Shown: piece by piece, positions 26,213-34,812 of the stretch
Layout: every line of letters begins with the position of its first letter
How positions within the stretch are numbered: position 1 is the stretch's first letter
Assembly: GCA_016716365.1 (NCBI GenBank)
Contig: JADJWM010000017.1
Location: forward strand, 558,001 to 622,000
DNA length: 64,000 nt
From: Chloracidobacterium sp.
GTDB taxonomy: Bacteria; Acidobacteriota; Blastocatellia; Pyrinomonadales; Pyrinomonadaceae
Direction of reading: 5' to 3'
The notes under the pieces: generated by a model
The model's input: only the letters and a program-made list of their open reading frames with translations
Told to the model about the DNA's origin: nothing
Database searches by the model: none
Position numbers and translations under genes: made by a program

Positions 26213-27106
26213 ATGAGGAGTATTTGTTCAGCAGTTTTTGCACTCATTGTTCTTTCCGGAGCGGCTGGTGCGCAAAGTGTCACGCCTGAAATGCGGACCG
26301 CAGCGAACGACGCTTACCAGAAACAGGACTGGAAGGCCGCTGCAGCCGCTTACGAATCGATCGTAAAGGCGGAGGAGAAGAATGCGGGTGCGAACTACCG
26401 TTTGGGCATCGCGCTGTTGAACCTGAACGATGGAACGAAAGCGGCGAAACCTCTGGAAGCGGCAATGACGATCTCGCCGAACGCCGTTTTCGCTCTTGCG
26501 CTTGCCCGTGCCTACGCGAAAAGCGGAAATAAGGAGAAGATGTACGCGATCTTCGAGCAAAGCCTGAAGCTCGGCGGTATCGGTGCCGAATCGCTGAACG
26601 ATGAAAAGGATTTTGCGTCCGTGAAAGGTGAGCCAAAATTTGCAGAATATGTGAAGAAACTCGATACGATCGCAAATCCCTGCCGCAACCGACCGGAGTT
26701 TCGGCAATTCGATTTTTGGATAGGCGAATGGCTGCCGCAGAATGCCCAAGGCGTGACGGTCGGGACCAGCAGCATTCAACTGATCCTGAAGGACTGCGTC
26801 ATCTTTGAGAACTGGAATACGCCGGTTTCCGCCGGAAAGAGCTTCAGCCTGTTCGACGCGAAGATCGGCAAGTGGCGGCAGACTTGGGTCGATGGCAGCG
26901 GGAACATCACCAACTATTTCGGCGGCCTCGAGGACGGGAAGATGGTGCTCGTCGCAGAGGTCGAAAACAACGGCACCAAAGGCCTGCAACGAATGACATT
27001 CACAAAACTTGATGACGGCAGCGTTCGCCAGCACGGCGAAGGCTCGACCGACAGCGGCAAGACCTGGACCACTAGTTACGATTTCAAGTACGTACGAAAG
27101 AAATAG
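26213..27106 (+). CDS. Exported TPR protein fused to a lipocalin-like DUF1579-type domain
   Basis: Encodes 297 aa. The signal peptide is MRSICSAVFALIVLSGAAGAQ. TPR-like helices occupy about 25-135 (YQKQDWKAAAAAYESIVKAEEKNAGANYRLGIALLNL). The C-terminal half begins FRQFDFWIGEW and continues WRQTWVDGSGNITNYFGG and GKTWTTSYDFKYVRK. The FDFW(I/V)G(E/K)W signature also occurs in the gene at 38614, so the island has two members. The domain likely forms a small beta barrel; function unknown. Next start is 8 bp downstream. Confidence 0.78.
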   Translation: MRSICSAVFALIVLSGAAGAQSVTPEMRTAANDAYQKQDWKAAAAAYESIVKAEEKNAGANYRLGIALLNLNDGTKAAKPLEAAMTISPNAVFALALARAYAKSGNKEKMYAIFEQSLKLGGIGAESLNDEKDFASVKGEPKFAEYVKKLDTIANPCRNRPEFRQFDFWIGEWLPQNAQGVTVGTSSIQLILKDCVIFENWNTPVSAGKSFSLFDAKIGKWRQTWVDGSGNITNYFGGLEDGKMVLVAEVENNGTKGLQRMTFTKLDDGSVRQHGEGSTDSGKTWTTSYDFKYVRKK

Positions 27107-27114
27107 GAGTTCTT

Positions 27115-27606
27115 ATGAAGGCCGCGATCATTCTGGTTTTTACATTCCTTCTCGCATTAACCCTACTTCTGCCTTCAAGCAGATATGTGCCCGAAATGGC
27201 GGTAACCGCACAAGTTTCGCCGACTCCGGTGGCGTTCGACCAAGCTGCCGCCCTAGCGAAACTTCGCGAGCAGATCAAGGGGCGTGAGAACGAGCCGGCG
27301 ACGGCGGTATTCAAGAATATCCAGACGATGAAGAATACGCCCGCGGGACGGCTGCTTTCTGTTATGGAGATGGGGTTCGCGCGATCGCTCGGCGTCACGT
27401 GTACACATTGCCACGTGCCGGAGAAATGGGATTCGGAAGACAAACCGCAGAAGCAGATCGCACGCGAAATGTCCGCTATGGTCTCAACGATCAACCGAGA
27501 CCTTTTAAGAAACATTAAGAATCTCAAAAGCGAGGCCCCGATCGTGAACTGTACGACCTGTCACCGCGGCGAGGTCAAACCGGCGCTGAATTTGCCGCCT
27601 AAGTGA
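27115..27606 (+). CDS. Diheme c-type cytochrome, photosynthetic reaction-centre cytochrome-like
   Basis: Encodes 163 aa with the Shine-Dalgarno AGGAG close upstream. After an N-terminal hydrophobic anchor or signal (AAIILVFTFLLALTLLLP), two CxxCH heme sites appear, CTHCH in GVTCTHCHVPEKW and CTTCH in NCTTCHRGEVKPAL. The segment LLSVMEMGFARSLGVTCTHCHV resembles the heme unit of PufC-like cytochromes, a family widespread in non-phototrophic Acidobacteriota. Two hemes suggest periplasmic electron transfer. It overlaps or abuts the dioxygenase gene, which makes an electron-transfer link possible but unproven. Confidence 0.87.
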   Translation: MKAAIILVFTFLLALTLLLPSSRYVPEMAVTAQVSPTPVAFDQAAALAKLREQIKGRENEPATAVFKNIQTMKNTPAGRLLSVMEMGFARSLGVTCTHCHVPEKWDSEDKPQKQIAREMSAMVSTINRDLLRNIKNLKSEAPIVNCTTCHRGEVKPALNLPPK

Positions 27607-28268
27607 TGGATGAAAGAATGGAACGACGCAACTTTCTTGGGCTAGCTGCAGTAGGTGTTTCGGGGCTTGTGCTCCGATCGGACGCTGCCCCGACACCGCG
27701 AAGTCACGATGCGGATGATGCAGAGTCACTTCACTCTCTGCTAAGCGGTGACGATCTGAAGCCGACAGTCTCTCGCGAGTTAGGCCCGTTCTATCGCTCG
27801 GGTGCTCCGTATCGGGCAAAGCTCACGCCGCCCTTCGAGCCCGGGACCATTTTGGTCGTGACCGGCCGCATTTGGTCATTTACCACCAAGAAACCGATCG
27901 CGGGTGCGTCCCTCGACCTCTGGCAGGTTGATAACCAGACGAAGGATTATTCAAACGGAAACGGAGATTTCAAGAATCGGGCCCGCCTGCTGACCGACGA
28001 AACCGGTGGATACGAATTCGAGACTGTTCACCCGGTTCCTTACTCGCCCGGCCCGAATTTCTGGCGGTCGCCGCATATTCACTTCATTGCGACTGCTGCG
28101 GGGCACCGGCGGTTGGTTAGCGAACTGTTCTTTAAGGGTGACGAAAAGCAAGACATAGACTCGCTATTCCATCCCTCACTCGCAATGTCTGTCGAGAAGC
28201 GTAAATTGAACGGACAGGCGTATGAGCATGTTGTATTCGACATCGTGCTGGAAGGCTCGGCGCGTTAG
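27606..28268 (+). CDS. Tat-exported intradiol ring-cleavage dioxygenase
   Basis: The ATG at 27606 shares a base with the cytochrome stop (TGATG); GTG 27603 and ATG 27618 are alternatives. The product is about 220 aa. MERRNFLGLAAVGVSGLVL is a twin-arginine-like leader. The intradiol core has SRELGPFYRSGAPYR, GRIWSFTTKKPIAGASLDLWQVDNQTKDY and YSPGPNFWRSPHIHF; the Tyr residues and the two His of PHIHF are the expected Fe(III) ligands of protocatechuate/catechol dioxygenases. Exported members act on lignin-derived or cell-wall aromatics, as inferred for others in this family. Confidence 0.87.
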   Translation: MDERMERRNFLGLAAVGVSGLVLRSDAAPTPRSHDADDAESLHSLLSGDDLKPTVSRELGPFYRSGAPYRAKLTPPFEPGTILVVTGRIWSFTTKKPIAGASLDLWQVDNQTKDYSNGNGDFKNRARLLTDETGGYEFETVHPVPYSPGPNFWRSPHIHFIATAAGHRRLVSELFFKGDEKQDIDSLFHPSLAMSVEKRKLNGQAYEHVVFDIVLEGSAR

Positions 28269-28285
28269 TCGTAGGGAGGTGTCAG

Positions 28286-28999
28286 GTGAAGAGGATCATA
28301 ATTCTGAGTTTTGTGTTGGCAACTCTTCACACGTTCGCTCAAGCCCAGTCGGTTCGCGTGACGATCGATAACAACGGTTGGAAACTGATTGGCGATCTTC
28401 AGAAGCCCCAAGATGTCAAAGCTGCTCCGGCTGTGCTGCTGCTTCATAAGGCTGACGGCTCGCGGGATGAATACAAGGAGCTTGCGGGGCTGCTTGCCGC
28501 AAAAGGCATAGCCTCGCTCCGGATCGATCTTCGTGGCCATGGAGAAAGCATTAACAAAGGCGATTTTGGGCCGCCGTTTGACGAGAAAATGCGGGCGATC
28601 CTGGCTGGAACCGATTCTGATATCTCGGCGGGCATTACGTATCTCAAGGCTCAGGACGGGATCGATCCAAACCGGATCGGTGTCGTTGGGTCGAGCTATA
28701 GCGGCGAGTTCATGGCGATCGCCGGACGCAAAAATAGTTACCAAAAGGCATATGTCGAGCTTTCGCCCGGATCCTTCAGCGAAGAGTCAATAAAGAACAT
28801 TGATCCGAGCGGTGCCACCTGGCTTTTCGTGCGATCCGTGGACGAGCCGCATCTTAAGGGGCTTCACGAAGACATCAGGAAAGTAAGTAAGACGGCTCAA
28901 CTCTATGAAGTCCCCGGAAAAGAACACGCCAGCCGACTTCTGCCGGCCATTCCCGGCCTGACGGAAATGATCGCCGTTTGGTTCAAACACAATCTTTGA
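28286..28999 (+). CDS. Exported alpha/beta hydrolase (dienelactone-hydrolase-like)
   Basis: The GTG start at 28286 has a strong AGGGAGG site (28273-28279) at 6-bp spacing. The product is 237 aa. The signal peptide is MKRIIILSFVLATLHTFAQ. Alpha/beta hydrolase features are LLLHKADGSRDEY, IDLRGHGES and the elbow GVVGSSYSGEF; a His in GKEHASRLL would complete a triad. Its position just after an intradiol dioxygenase is suggestive, because dienelactone hydrolases act later in ortho-cleavage, but the muconate cycloisomerase is not here. Confidence 0.82.
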   Translation: MKRIIILSFVLATLHTFAQAQSVRVTIDNNGWKLIGDLQKPQDVKAAPAVLLLHKADGSRDEYKELAGLLAAKGIASLRIDLRGHGESINKGDFGPPFDEKMRAILAGTDSDISAGITYLKAQDGIDPNRIGVVGSSYSGEFMAIAGRKNSYQKAYVELSPGSFSEESIKNIDPSGATWLFVRSVDEPHLKGLHEDIRKVSKTAQLYEVPGKEHASRLLPAIPGLTEMIAVWFKHNL

Positions 29000-29005
29000 G
29001 TAACT

Positions 29006-29488
29006 ATGCGAAATACGATATTGACCCTCATCATCCTGATATTTTCGATGGCCGGATCGGCCCAGAAAGCCCCCGAAACGAGTTGGGTTTCGTCCCCGAT
29101 GGCCCCTCAATATTTCGCGGTCGCGGTCGGCGACATGGATCGTTCCGTTTCATGGTACAGGACCGTTTTCGGACTAAAGCAGTTGGACGATCAGAAGGAC
29201 CCGAAAGGCGTGTGGCGCATCGTGAACCTCACGTCGGACGCTCTTTTCATTGAACTGATTTGGGACAGCCGATGTAGCAAACAGGAGAATGCACGAGGTT
29301 TCGCCAAGGTCGGGTTCTCGGTAACGGACGTTCGGGAAATTGCAAAGCGCGTCGAATCGGCTACCGGAGAAAAGCCAAGAGTCATCGAATTTGAAAAGCA
29401 CAAGCTGCGTATCCTTCAGCTTCGCGACCCGGATGGAAACGTCCTTCAATTCGCGTCGCCGCTCGACGGACGCACTGCAACTGACTGA
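29006..29488 (+). CDS. Exported VOC-superfamily (glyoxalase/bleomycin resistance-like) protein
   Basis: Encodes 160 aa. The signal peptide is MRNTILTLIILIFSMAGSAQ. A VOC module follows: PQYFAVAVGDMDRSVSWYRTVFGLKQL, then GFAKVGFSVTDVREIAKRVESATGEKP and LRILQLRDPDGNVLQFASP. The last strand contains the typical DPDGN and Q/E metal-ligand position. Only one module is present, so it would dimerise. An exported VOC protein is less common than a cytosolic one. It begins 6 bp after the hydrolase stop. Confidence 0.82.
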   Translation: MRNTILTLIILIFSMAGSAQKAPETSWVSSPMAPQYFAVAVGDMDRSVSWYRTVFGLKQLDDQKDPKGVWRIVNLTSDALFIELIWDSRCSKQENARGFAKVGFSVTDVREIAKRVESATGEKPRVIEFEKHKLRILQLRDPDGNVLQFASPLDGRTATD

Positions 29489-29533
29489 GCTAAGTTTGCG
29501 TAGGCAGCAAGCGAAAGGACAAGCAAAGCCTCT

Positions 29534-30733
29534 ATGACAAACGGAAACCGAACAAGAATTGTTACTGCCGCTCTCGCCATTTTTTGCGCATTAAATGTAA
29601 TTGGCCAGCAACCGGTTGTCGGGGATGCGGTTGATAACGGTTTACGTTTCGGGAAATACGAAGTTGGGTTCAGGTACGACTACTCCCTCGATGCGTCGAG
29701 AAAGTGGGAACCGTGGCCCTTCAAGGATGGCGAGAAAGCATCATCGGACAGGCGACCTATCCGTCTGGCGATCTGGTACCCGGCGGAGGCCGGCCCGGCG
29801 GAACGGATGCCTTTTCGAAATTACATTGAGCCGATCGCGCCGGACGCGTACTATGCCAAGCTGAACGACGTGATGAAGGTCTACGACATGTGGTCCAACA
29901 ACGGAATGTTCGATAAGGACGGCAAAACGATCGACAGTCTGTTGAAATTTCAGACAACTGCCCTCAGCGACGCAAAGCCAAAAAAAGGCAAGTTTCCCTT
30001 GATCATCTACTGCTCCGGATGGTTTTCACGATCGCCTGACAACTCCGTTATGGCCGAGTTTCTTGCTAGTCATGGCTTCGTGGTCATGACCGTTCCGCAG
30101 CTTGGAACCGGAAGTACAGTATTCGATTTCAAGGTTAGCGAGGAGCGGATCTGGACGCAGGTAAACGATCTGAAATTTGCACTTGACCGAGCAAGGAGCT
30201 TTGACAACGTTGACGCGGAAAGAGTGGCGGCCGTCGGGTTCAGCATTGGTGGGATCGTCGTTTTGTGGCTAAGCCAGATCGATGACCGCATTGACGCGAT
30301 CGCTGGGCTTGACGGTTCGTATGTATTTAAGGAGTGGACAGAATTGGCGAAGAAGGGCGTGACCAGGCCGCGAAAGGGATTTCCGATCTTAACGATGTAT
30401 CGGGGCCATGAATCCCTTTCGTCCAACATCGACCTAATGTTTATCGAAGCGCTGGATTGGGCGGATCGTTCCGTGATCGAGGTGCCGAAGGCGACTCACG
30501 GAGAGTTTTCCGATGAGGCGTTTCTCTACAGTAGATTGGGCTATCCGTGGAAACATTCGAAGTACAACACGGTCTCCGAGGCGACCAGAGCATACTACTC
30601 GGTAAACCATTCGGTCAGGGCTTTTTTCGACGCTGTCTTGGGTGGAGACCAAAAAACGACCGTAGAGGATTCATTAAGAAAACCTGTTGGGGCCTTTGGA
30701 TTGAAATACCGACGTCTTGAGGCGAGAAAATAG
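29534..30733 (+). CDS. Exported alpha/beta hydrolase (PAF-acetylhydrolase-like)
   Basis: Encodes 399 aa. The signal segment is RIVTAALAIFCALNVIGQ. The body shows RPIRLAIWYPAEAG, LIIYCSGWFSRSPDNSVMAEFLASHGFVVM (oxyanion region) and the elbow GFSIGG, with a late His in VPKATHGEFSDEAF. Family organisation matches plasma PAF-acetylhydrolase-like or dienelactone-hydrolase-like secreted esterases. Gaps of 45 bp and 31 bp to the neighbours are consistent with operon membership. Confidence 0.82.
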   Translation: MTNGNRTRIVTAALAIFCALNVIGQQPVVGDAVDNGLRFGKYEVGFRYDYSLDASRKWEPWPFKDGEKASSDRRPIRLAIWYPAEAGPAERMPFRNYIEPIAPDAYYAKLNDVMKVYDMWSNNGMFDKDGKTIDSLLKFQTTALSDAKPKKGKFPLIIYCSGWFSRSPDNSVMAEFLASHGFVVMTVPQLGTGSTVFDFKVSEERIWTQVNDLKFALDRARSFDNVDAERVAAVGFSIGGIVVLWLSQIDDRIDAIAGLDGSYVFKEWTELAKKGVTRPRKGFPILTMYRGHESLSSNIDLMFIEALDWADRSVIEVPKATHGEFSDEAFLYSRLGYPWKHSKYNTVSEATRAYYSVNHSVRAFFDAVLGGDQKTTVEDSLRKPVGAFGLKYRRLEARK

Positions 30734-30764
30734 CATTAGAAAGGAAAGATCGTTCCAAATCCCT

Positions 30765-31955
30765 ATGAAAACTAAGACAACAATAGCCCTGACGCTAGCG
30801 ATTGCACTAGCATTAGTTCCGTTCTCTCAAGCACGTGGACAAAAGGCTATCGCCACCGCCGGGACCAATGTCCTTAAGAAAGAGCTTCAGCTCAAGCTTG
30901 ACGAGTGGCACAAGGCCGGGAAGTTCCCCGGAGCAACCCTCGGCGTTGTTATGCCGAACGGTGAATCGTTTGGGCTTGCGGTCGGATATTCGGATCGCGA
31001 CGCCAAAACACCTATGAAGCCGAACGACCGGATGCTGGCCGGAAGCACCGGCAAGACCTTCGCCGCCGCCGTTGCATTGCAGTTGGTGAAAGAGGGGAAG
31101 ATCGGCCTTGACGACAAGATCGAGAAGTATTTCGGCAAGGAACCATGGTTTTCGCGGCTGCCGAATTCAAAGGACATCACCGTTCGGATGCTAATGAATC
31201 ACACCAGCGGACTTGTTCGATACGAATTCAAGGAAGAGTTCACGACTTTTCTGACAGCAAATCCGATGAAGGTCTGGACCCCGGAGGAACGGCTCGCATA
31301 TTTATTTGATGCCAAGGCACCGTTCGAGGCCGGGAAAGGCTGGGACTACTCGGACACGAACTACATCGTACTCGGGATGATCATCGAGAGGGTGACAGGA
31401 AAGGCGTTTTACGACGAAGCCCGCAGTCGGCTGATCAAAAAGCACAAGCTGAACGACACGATCGCACAGGAAGGCCCCGAAATGAAAGGAGTGGTTCAGG
31501 GCTATGCCGGCCCGCAAAATCCCTTCGGCGGCAAAGATGCGATGATCGAGAACGGGAAGTTCGTCGTCAACCCGCAGCTTGAGTGGACGGGCGGCGGATG
31601 GGCCTCCACGGGTCAAGACCTTGCCAGATGGGCGAAGCTCTATTTTGAAGGAAAGGCGTTTGACGGGTCGCTCCTGCCGCAAATGCTGGACGGCGTCCCT
31701 GCGAGGCTCGGGCCTAATGTTAAGTACGGCCTTTGCGTGATCATTCGACCGACCACGGCGGGGATCACGTACGGACACAGCGGATTCTTTCCGGGTTACA
31801 TGACCGACATGATGTACTTTCCCGATCACAAAATAGCCGTCGCCGTACAAGTAAATACGAGCGCGCCTGGAACGCTCGGCGGCAAGTCCCCGGCTCGGTT
31901 GCTGGCGGAGATCGCAGCTATGGTCAGCCCGGCCGCTCAGCCTGCGTCGAACTAA
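30765..31955 (+). CDS. Secreted serine hydrolase, beta-lactamase fold
   Basis: Encodes 396 aa from ATG 30765, where the signal peptide MKTKTTIALTLAIALALVPFSQARG begins; the frame is open upstream to 30717 but overlaps the preceding gene. Catalytic motifs are STGK (MLAGSTGKTFAAAVAL), YSDTNY and HSG (YGHSGFFPGYMTDMMYFPD), so all three boxes look functional. It resembles D-aminopeptidase/D,D-carboxypeptidase-like class C proteins without a C-terminal extension. Substrate unknown. Confidence 0.88.
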   Translation: MKTKTTIALTLAIALALVPFSQARGQKAIATAGTNVLKKELQLKLDEWHKAGKFPGATLGVVMPNGESFGLAVGYSDRDAKTPMKPNDRMLAGSTGKTFAAAVALQLVKEGKIGLDDKIEKYFGKEPWFSRLPNSKDITVRMLMNHTSGLVRYEFKEEFTTFLTANPMKVWTPEERLAYLFDAKAPFEAGKGWDYSDTNYIVLGMIIERVTGKAFYDEARSRLIKKHKLNDTIAQEGPEMKGVVQGYAGPQNPFGGKDAMIENGKFVVNPQLEWTGGGWASTGQDLARWAKLYFEGKAFDGSLLPQMLDGVPARLGPNVKYGLCVIIRPTTAGITYGHSGFFPGYMTDMMYFPDHKIAVAVQVNTSAPGTLGGKSPARLLAEIAAMVSPAAQPASN

Positions 31956-32023
31956 TGACGGGGCGCGTCGGTCAAATACGATTCCGCTACCATCCGCGAA
32001 TCTGACCTAGGAGAATGGAGGTT

Positions 32024-32944
32024 ATGCGCGAGAGTTGGCAATTGAAATTAATCGGGTTTACGCTTCCGGTGTTCTGCACATTCGCACTACTGATCGCATT
32101 GCCGATGCCGCTGATCAAGCATGAGGTAATGGCGCAGACCGCCCCGAATAAGCCCGGGCGAAAGCAGATCACCATCCCGTTCGAGATCCAACAAGGACAC
32201 ATTTATGTGGATGCCTTCGTGAATGAACGCGGCCCCTACCGTTTCATGGTCGATACCGGTGCTTCCGGCGATGGCAGAGCAGATATACGGCTTGTTAAAG
32301 AATTGGAACTTCCGACCACAGGAACCACGACCAACAGCGACGGCGTCAACACCGCGACCGTTCCGACGGTGGAATTCGACTCGCTAAGGGTGGGCACGTT
32401 CATGCGACGCAAACTCGAAGTGCTGGCCCGGGACTATAACGCGCGCGCTGCGACGGGCACGAAGTTTAGGATGGGGATCATCGGCAGGGATTTTTTCTCA
32501 GAGCACCTTCTAACGATCGATTATGTCCGGAATGAGATCACGATCTCCAAGGGTTCATTGGATGGGTCCGAGCGTAACACCATGCGCTATGAAACCGCAT
32601 TTGTTGTGCCCTTGCGCGTCGGACTTTTTGAGGCGGTCGGAAGCCTTGATTCCGGATCAAACCTTGAAATGCATTTACCGATGGCATGGGCCAAAAGGTT
32701 GGGTCTGCAAGACCTAAAGGAGGCGGGCGAAGGCCGCAGAGCCAACACGGTTTTCAAGCTCTTTTCGACTGACTCGGCGATACCCGTAGAAATTGCAAGG
32801 AATAAGACCGCTTTACAAAAAGCAAGATTCTCGGAATTGGTTGATCGCATCAACATAGGCGGCGCTTTTCTCGTCGCGAACCGCTGCGTCATGACACTCG
32901 ATCAGCGAAACCGACTTGTCAGGCTGCGCTGCGCAAACAAGTAG
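32024..32944 (+). CDS. Exported retropepsin-like aspartic protease
   Basis: Encodes about 306 aa. ATG 32024 is favoured because AGGAG at 32009-32013 is well spaced for it; the ATG at 32015 is too close. The signal peptide spans about 8-38 (IGFTLPVFCTFALLIALPM). Two pseudo-symmetric halves are visible: YRFMVDTGASGDGRADI (catalytic DTG) and EAVGSLDSGSNLEMHLPM (DSG). Repeat-like GIIGRDFFSEHLLTIDY is typical of the gag_Asp_protease/aspartyl_protease_2 family. Two Asp motifs in one chain suggest a self-contained protease. A hairpin-rich gap follows. Confidence 0.8.
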   Translation: MRESWQLKLIGFTLPVFCTFALLIALPMPLIKHEVMAQTAPNKPGRKQITIPFEIQQGHIYVDAFVNERGPYRFMVDTGASGDGRADIRLVKELELPTTGTTTNSDGVNTATVPTVEFDSLRVGTFMRRKLEVLARDYNARAATGTKFRMGIIGRDFFSEHLLTIDYVRNEITISKGSLDGSERNTMRYETAFVVPLRVGLFEAVGSLDSGSNLEMHLPMAWAKRLGLQDLKEAGEGRRANTVFKLFSTDSAIPVEIARNKTALQKARFSELVDRINIGGAFLVANRCVMTLDQRNRLVRLRCANK

Positions 32945-32984
32945 TCAGGACGGGCGGCAAGTTAAGGAACAGTCGTATTAATAA

Positions 32985-33017
32985 GAGCAGCGGGACAGTA
33001 ACTGCTCCCGGCTGTCC
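32985..33017 (+). promoter_or_regulatory. Two mutually exclusive short hairpins in an intra-island gap
   Basis: In the 131-bp gap after the protease gene, GAGCAG (32985-32990) can pair with CTGCTC (33002-33007), and GGACAG (32993-32998) can pair with CTGTCC (33012-33017). The 5' arm of the second hairpin lies in the loop of the first, so the two cannot form together. No T-run follows, so an intrinsic terminator is unlikely. It could mark a transcription boundary or attenuator before the GTG at 33076; this may also be chance. Confidence 0.3.
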
Positions 33018-33075
33018 GAAAACATCGAGTAGCGGTGTATTAATTGCAGATCTATAAGTGAGGTGTGCTCATTAA

Positions 33076-34812
33076 GTGACTGGAATTCGCTCTTGGTCAG
33101 TGGCCGGACCGCTAACCCTTCTCATTTTGACTCAAGGTGTCGTTTTCGGAGCGGTATCCATTGCGAATGAAAAGGCGATCTCGAGCGCCGAATGGAAGGC
33201 GGACATCGCGGAATTGGTCCGACTTCTTGAGGACAATCACCCACATCCCTATACAAGGATATCGAGACAGAAGTTCAACTCTCAGCGGCAGGCCATCGAA
33301 AGGGACCTCGACCGACTGACGCAGCCGGAGATCGTGGTTCGTTTGATGAATCTCGTTAGCTCGATTCGCGACGGCCACACCGTACTCTATCCTTCCGGTA
33401 AAGTGGAGTTCCGAAAATGGTTTCCGATCTCATTTTATAAGTTCGGCGACGGGATCTACGTCGTCGCCGCGGAAGGCCAGTATCGCGACTTGATCGGAAC
33501 AAGGGTCACACGGATCGGTGAAACTGAAGCCGAGAGCGCCTTTGAACGAACGGCGGATATGCTGGGGTCGGACAACGAGTTTGGAAGATCGTGGAATACG
33601 TTCTATCTTAGCAGCGGCGACACACTTGCCGCGATCGGTGTGATCAAGAATGCCGAAAAGCTCCCGATCGTTGTCCAGGGCCGCGACGGCCGAAGATCTG
33701 AGACGGTCGTCACCGCAAACGACTTGCCGTTCAGCCTGGAACATCGATTCTGGGGTGAGATGTATCCGCCTGGTTCCGACGAGGCCGCGGATCACGTTTT
33801 TGCCGCGTTCGATAACCAAAGGTCGCTGCTTGAGTGGCGCCGCAGTGAACCGAAGGATCTTGTTAACCTTCCGCTGCATCTCAGGTCCAGGAGGGCCTAT
33901 TGGTACCAATACCTTCCCGACAAGCGAACGATGTACGTTCACCTGACGCACGTGACGGACGGAGGCCGTGGTGAGTTCAAGTCGTTCGCGGAGTTCTACG
34001 ATCATGTTTTCAAGGTCGCCGAAGAGAACAAGGTTGAAAAATTCATCCTCGATATCCGCTATAACTCAGGCGGCGACGGCACAGTACTGATCCCGTTCGT
34101 GCACAAGTTCATAAAGAGTCCGTTGTTTGAACAGCCCGGGCGGCTGTTTACGATTACCGGCCGCAAAACCTATAGCGCCGGCGTCATGCTCTACGACCTG
34201 ATGTTGAAGCATACCAACACCGTTCTGGTAGGCGAACCAGCAGGCGCAGCAAGAAACAGCTACGGCGATGCCGGGACTTTCGTCCTGCCGAATAGCCGGC
34301 TTCGAGTGGATATCTCGACCGTTCATTGGCAGCTCACAAATTCCGCCGACAAGAGCCTCTTCCAGCCGGTCGACATTCCGGCTGTGTTTACCAGTTCCGA
34401 CTATTTCGAAGGCCGTGACCCGGCGGTTGACCAGATCCTGGCATTGCAGGGCCGATACGAGTCGCTGCCTGAGATACTCCGTGCAAAAGGGGGCCAGGCG
34501 GCAAAGAAGGAGTATGCGGATCGACGGTCACGTAACGGCAGGTACACGTGGTGGAAGGCCTTTGACGAGGGACCGATGCGGTTTGCCGCACGTGATCTGA
34601 TGGCCGGCGGTAAAGCCGCCGACGGCAAAGCCGGCTTCGAAATATTACTTGAACAATATCCGGAGTCGTGGCGAGCATGGCGGGATTACGGCAATTCTCT
34701 TCTATCACTTGGCGAAAAACAGGAGGCACTCCGTTGTTATAAGCGCGGCCTTGCCATCAATCCTGGGTATGAAGAGTTTAGTAGAAGGATCCGCGAACTG
34801 GAGGGCGAGTGA
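33076..34812 (+). CDS. Exported S41-like peptidase with C-terminal TPR-like tail
   Basis: Encodes 578 aa from GTG 33076 with GAGGTG upstream. The signal peptide is within residues 1-26. An N-terminal helical domain (about 35-105) precedes a PDZ-less core with FILDIRYNSGGDGTVLIPFVHKF and GRKTYSAGVMLYDLM, the S41 LDxRxNxGG and Ser-nucleophile regions, followed by VLVGEPAGAARNSYGD. The C-terminus has TPR-like repeats (WRDYGNSLLSLGEKQEALRCYKRGLAINPGYEEF). It looks like a tricorn/C-terminal-processing-peptidase relative. The stop overlaps the next start (GTGA). Confidence 0.83.
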   Translation: MTGIRSWSVAGPLTLLILTQGVVFGAVSIANEKAISSAEWKADIAELVRLLEDNHPHPYTRISRQKFNSQRQAIERDLDRLTQPEIVVRLMNLVSSIRDGHTVLYPSGKVEFRKWFPISFYKFGDGIYVVAAEGQYRDLIGTRVTRIGETEAESAFERTADMLGSDNEFGRSWNTFYLSSGDTLAAIGVIKNAEKLPIVVQGRDGRRSETVVTANDLPFSLEHRFWGEMYPPGSDEAADHVFAAFDNQRSLLEWRRSEPKDLVNLPLHLRSRRAYWYQYLPDKRTMYVHLTHVTDGGRGEFKSFAEFYDHVFKVAEENKVEKFILDIRYNSGGDGTVLIPFVHKFIKSPLFEQPGRLFTITGRKTYSAGVMLYDLMLKHTNTVLVGEPAGAARNSYGDAGTFVLPNSRLRVDISTVHWQLTNSADKSLFQPVDIPAVFTSSDYFEGRDPAVDQILALQGRYESLPEILRAKGGQAAKKEYADRRSRNGRYTWWKAFDEGPMRFAARDLMAGGKAADGKAGFEILLEQYPESWRAWRDYGNSLLSLGEKQEALRCYKRGLAINPGYEEFSRRIRELEGE

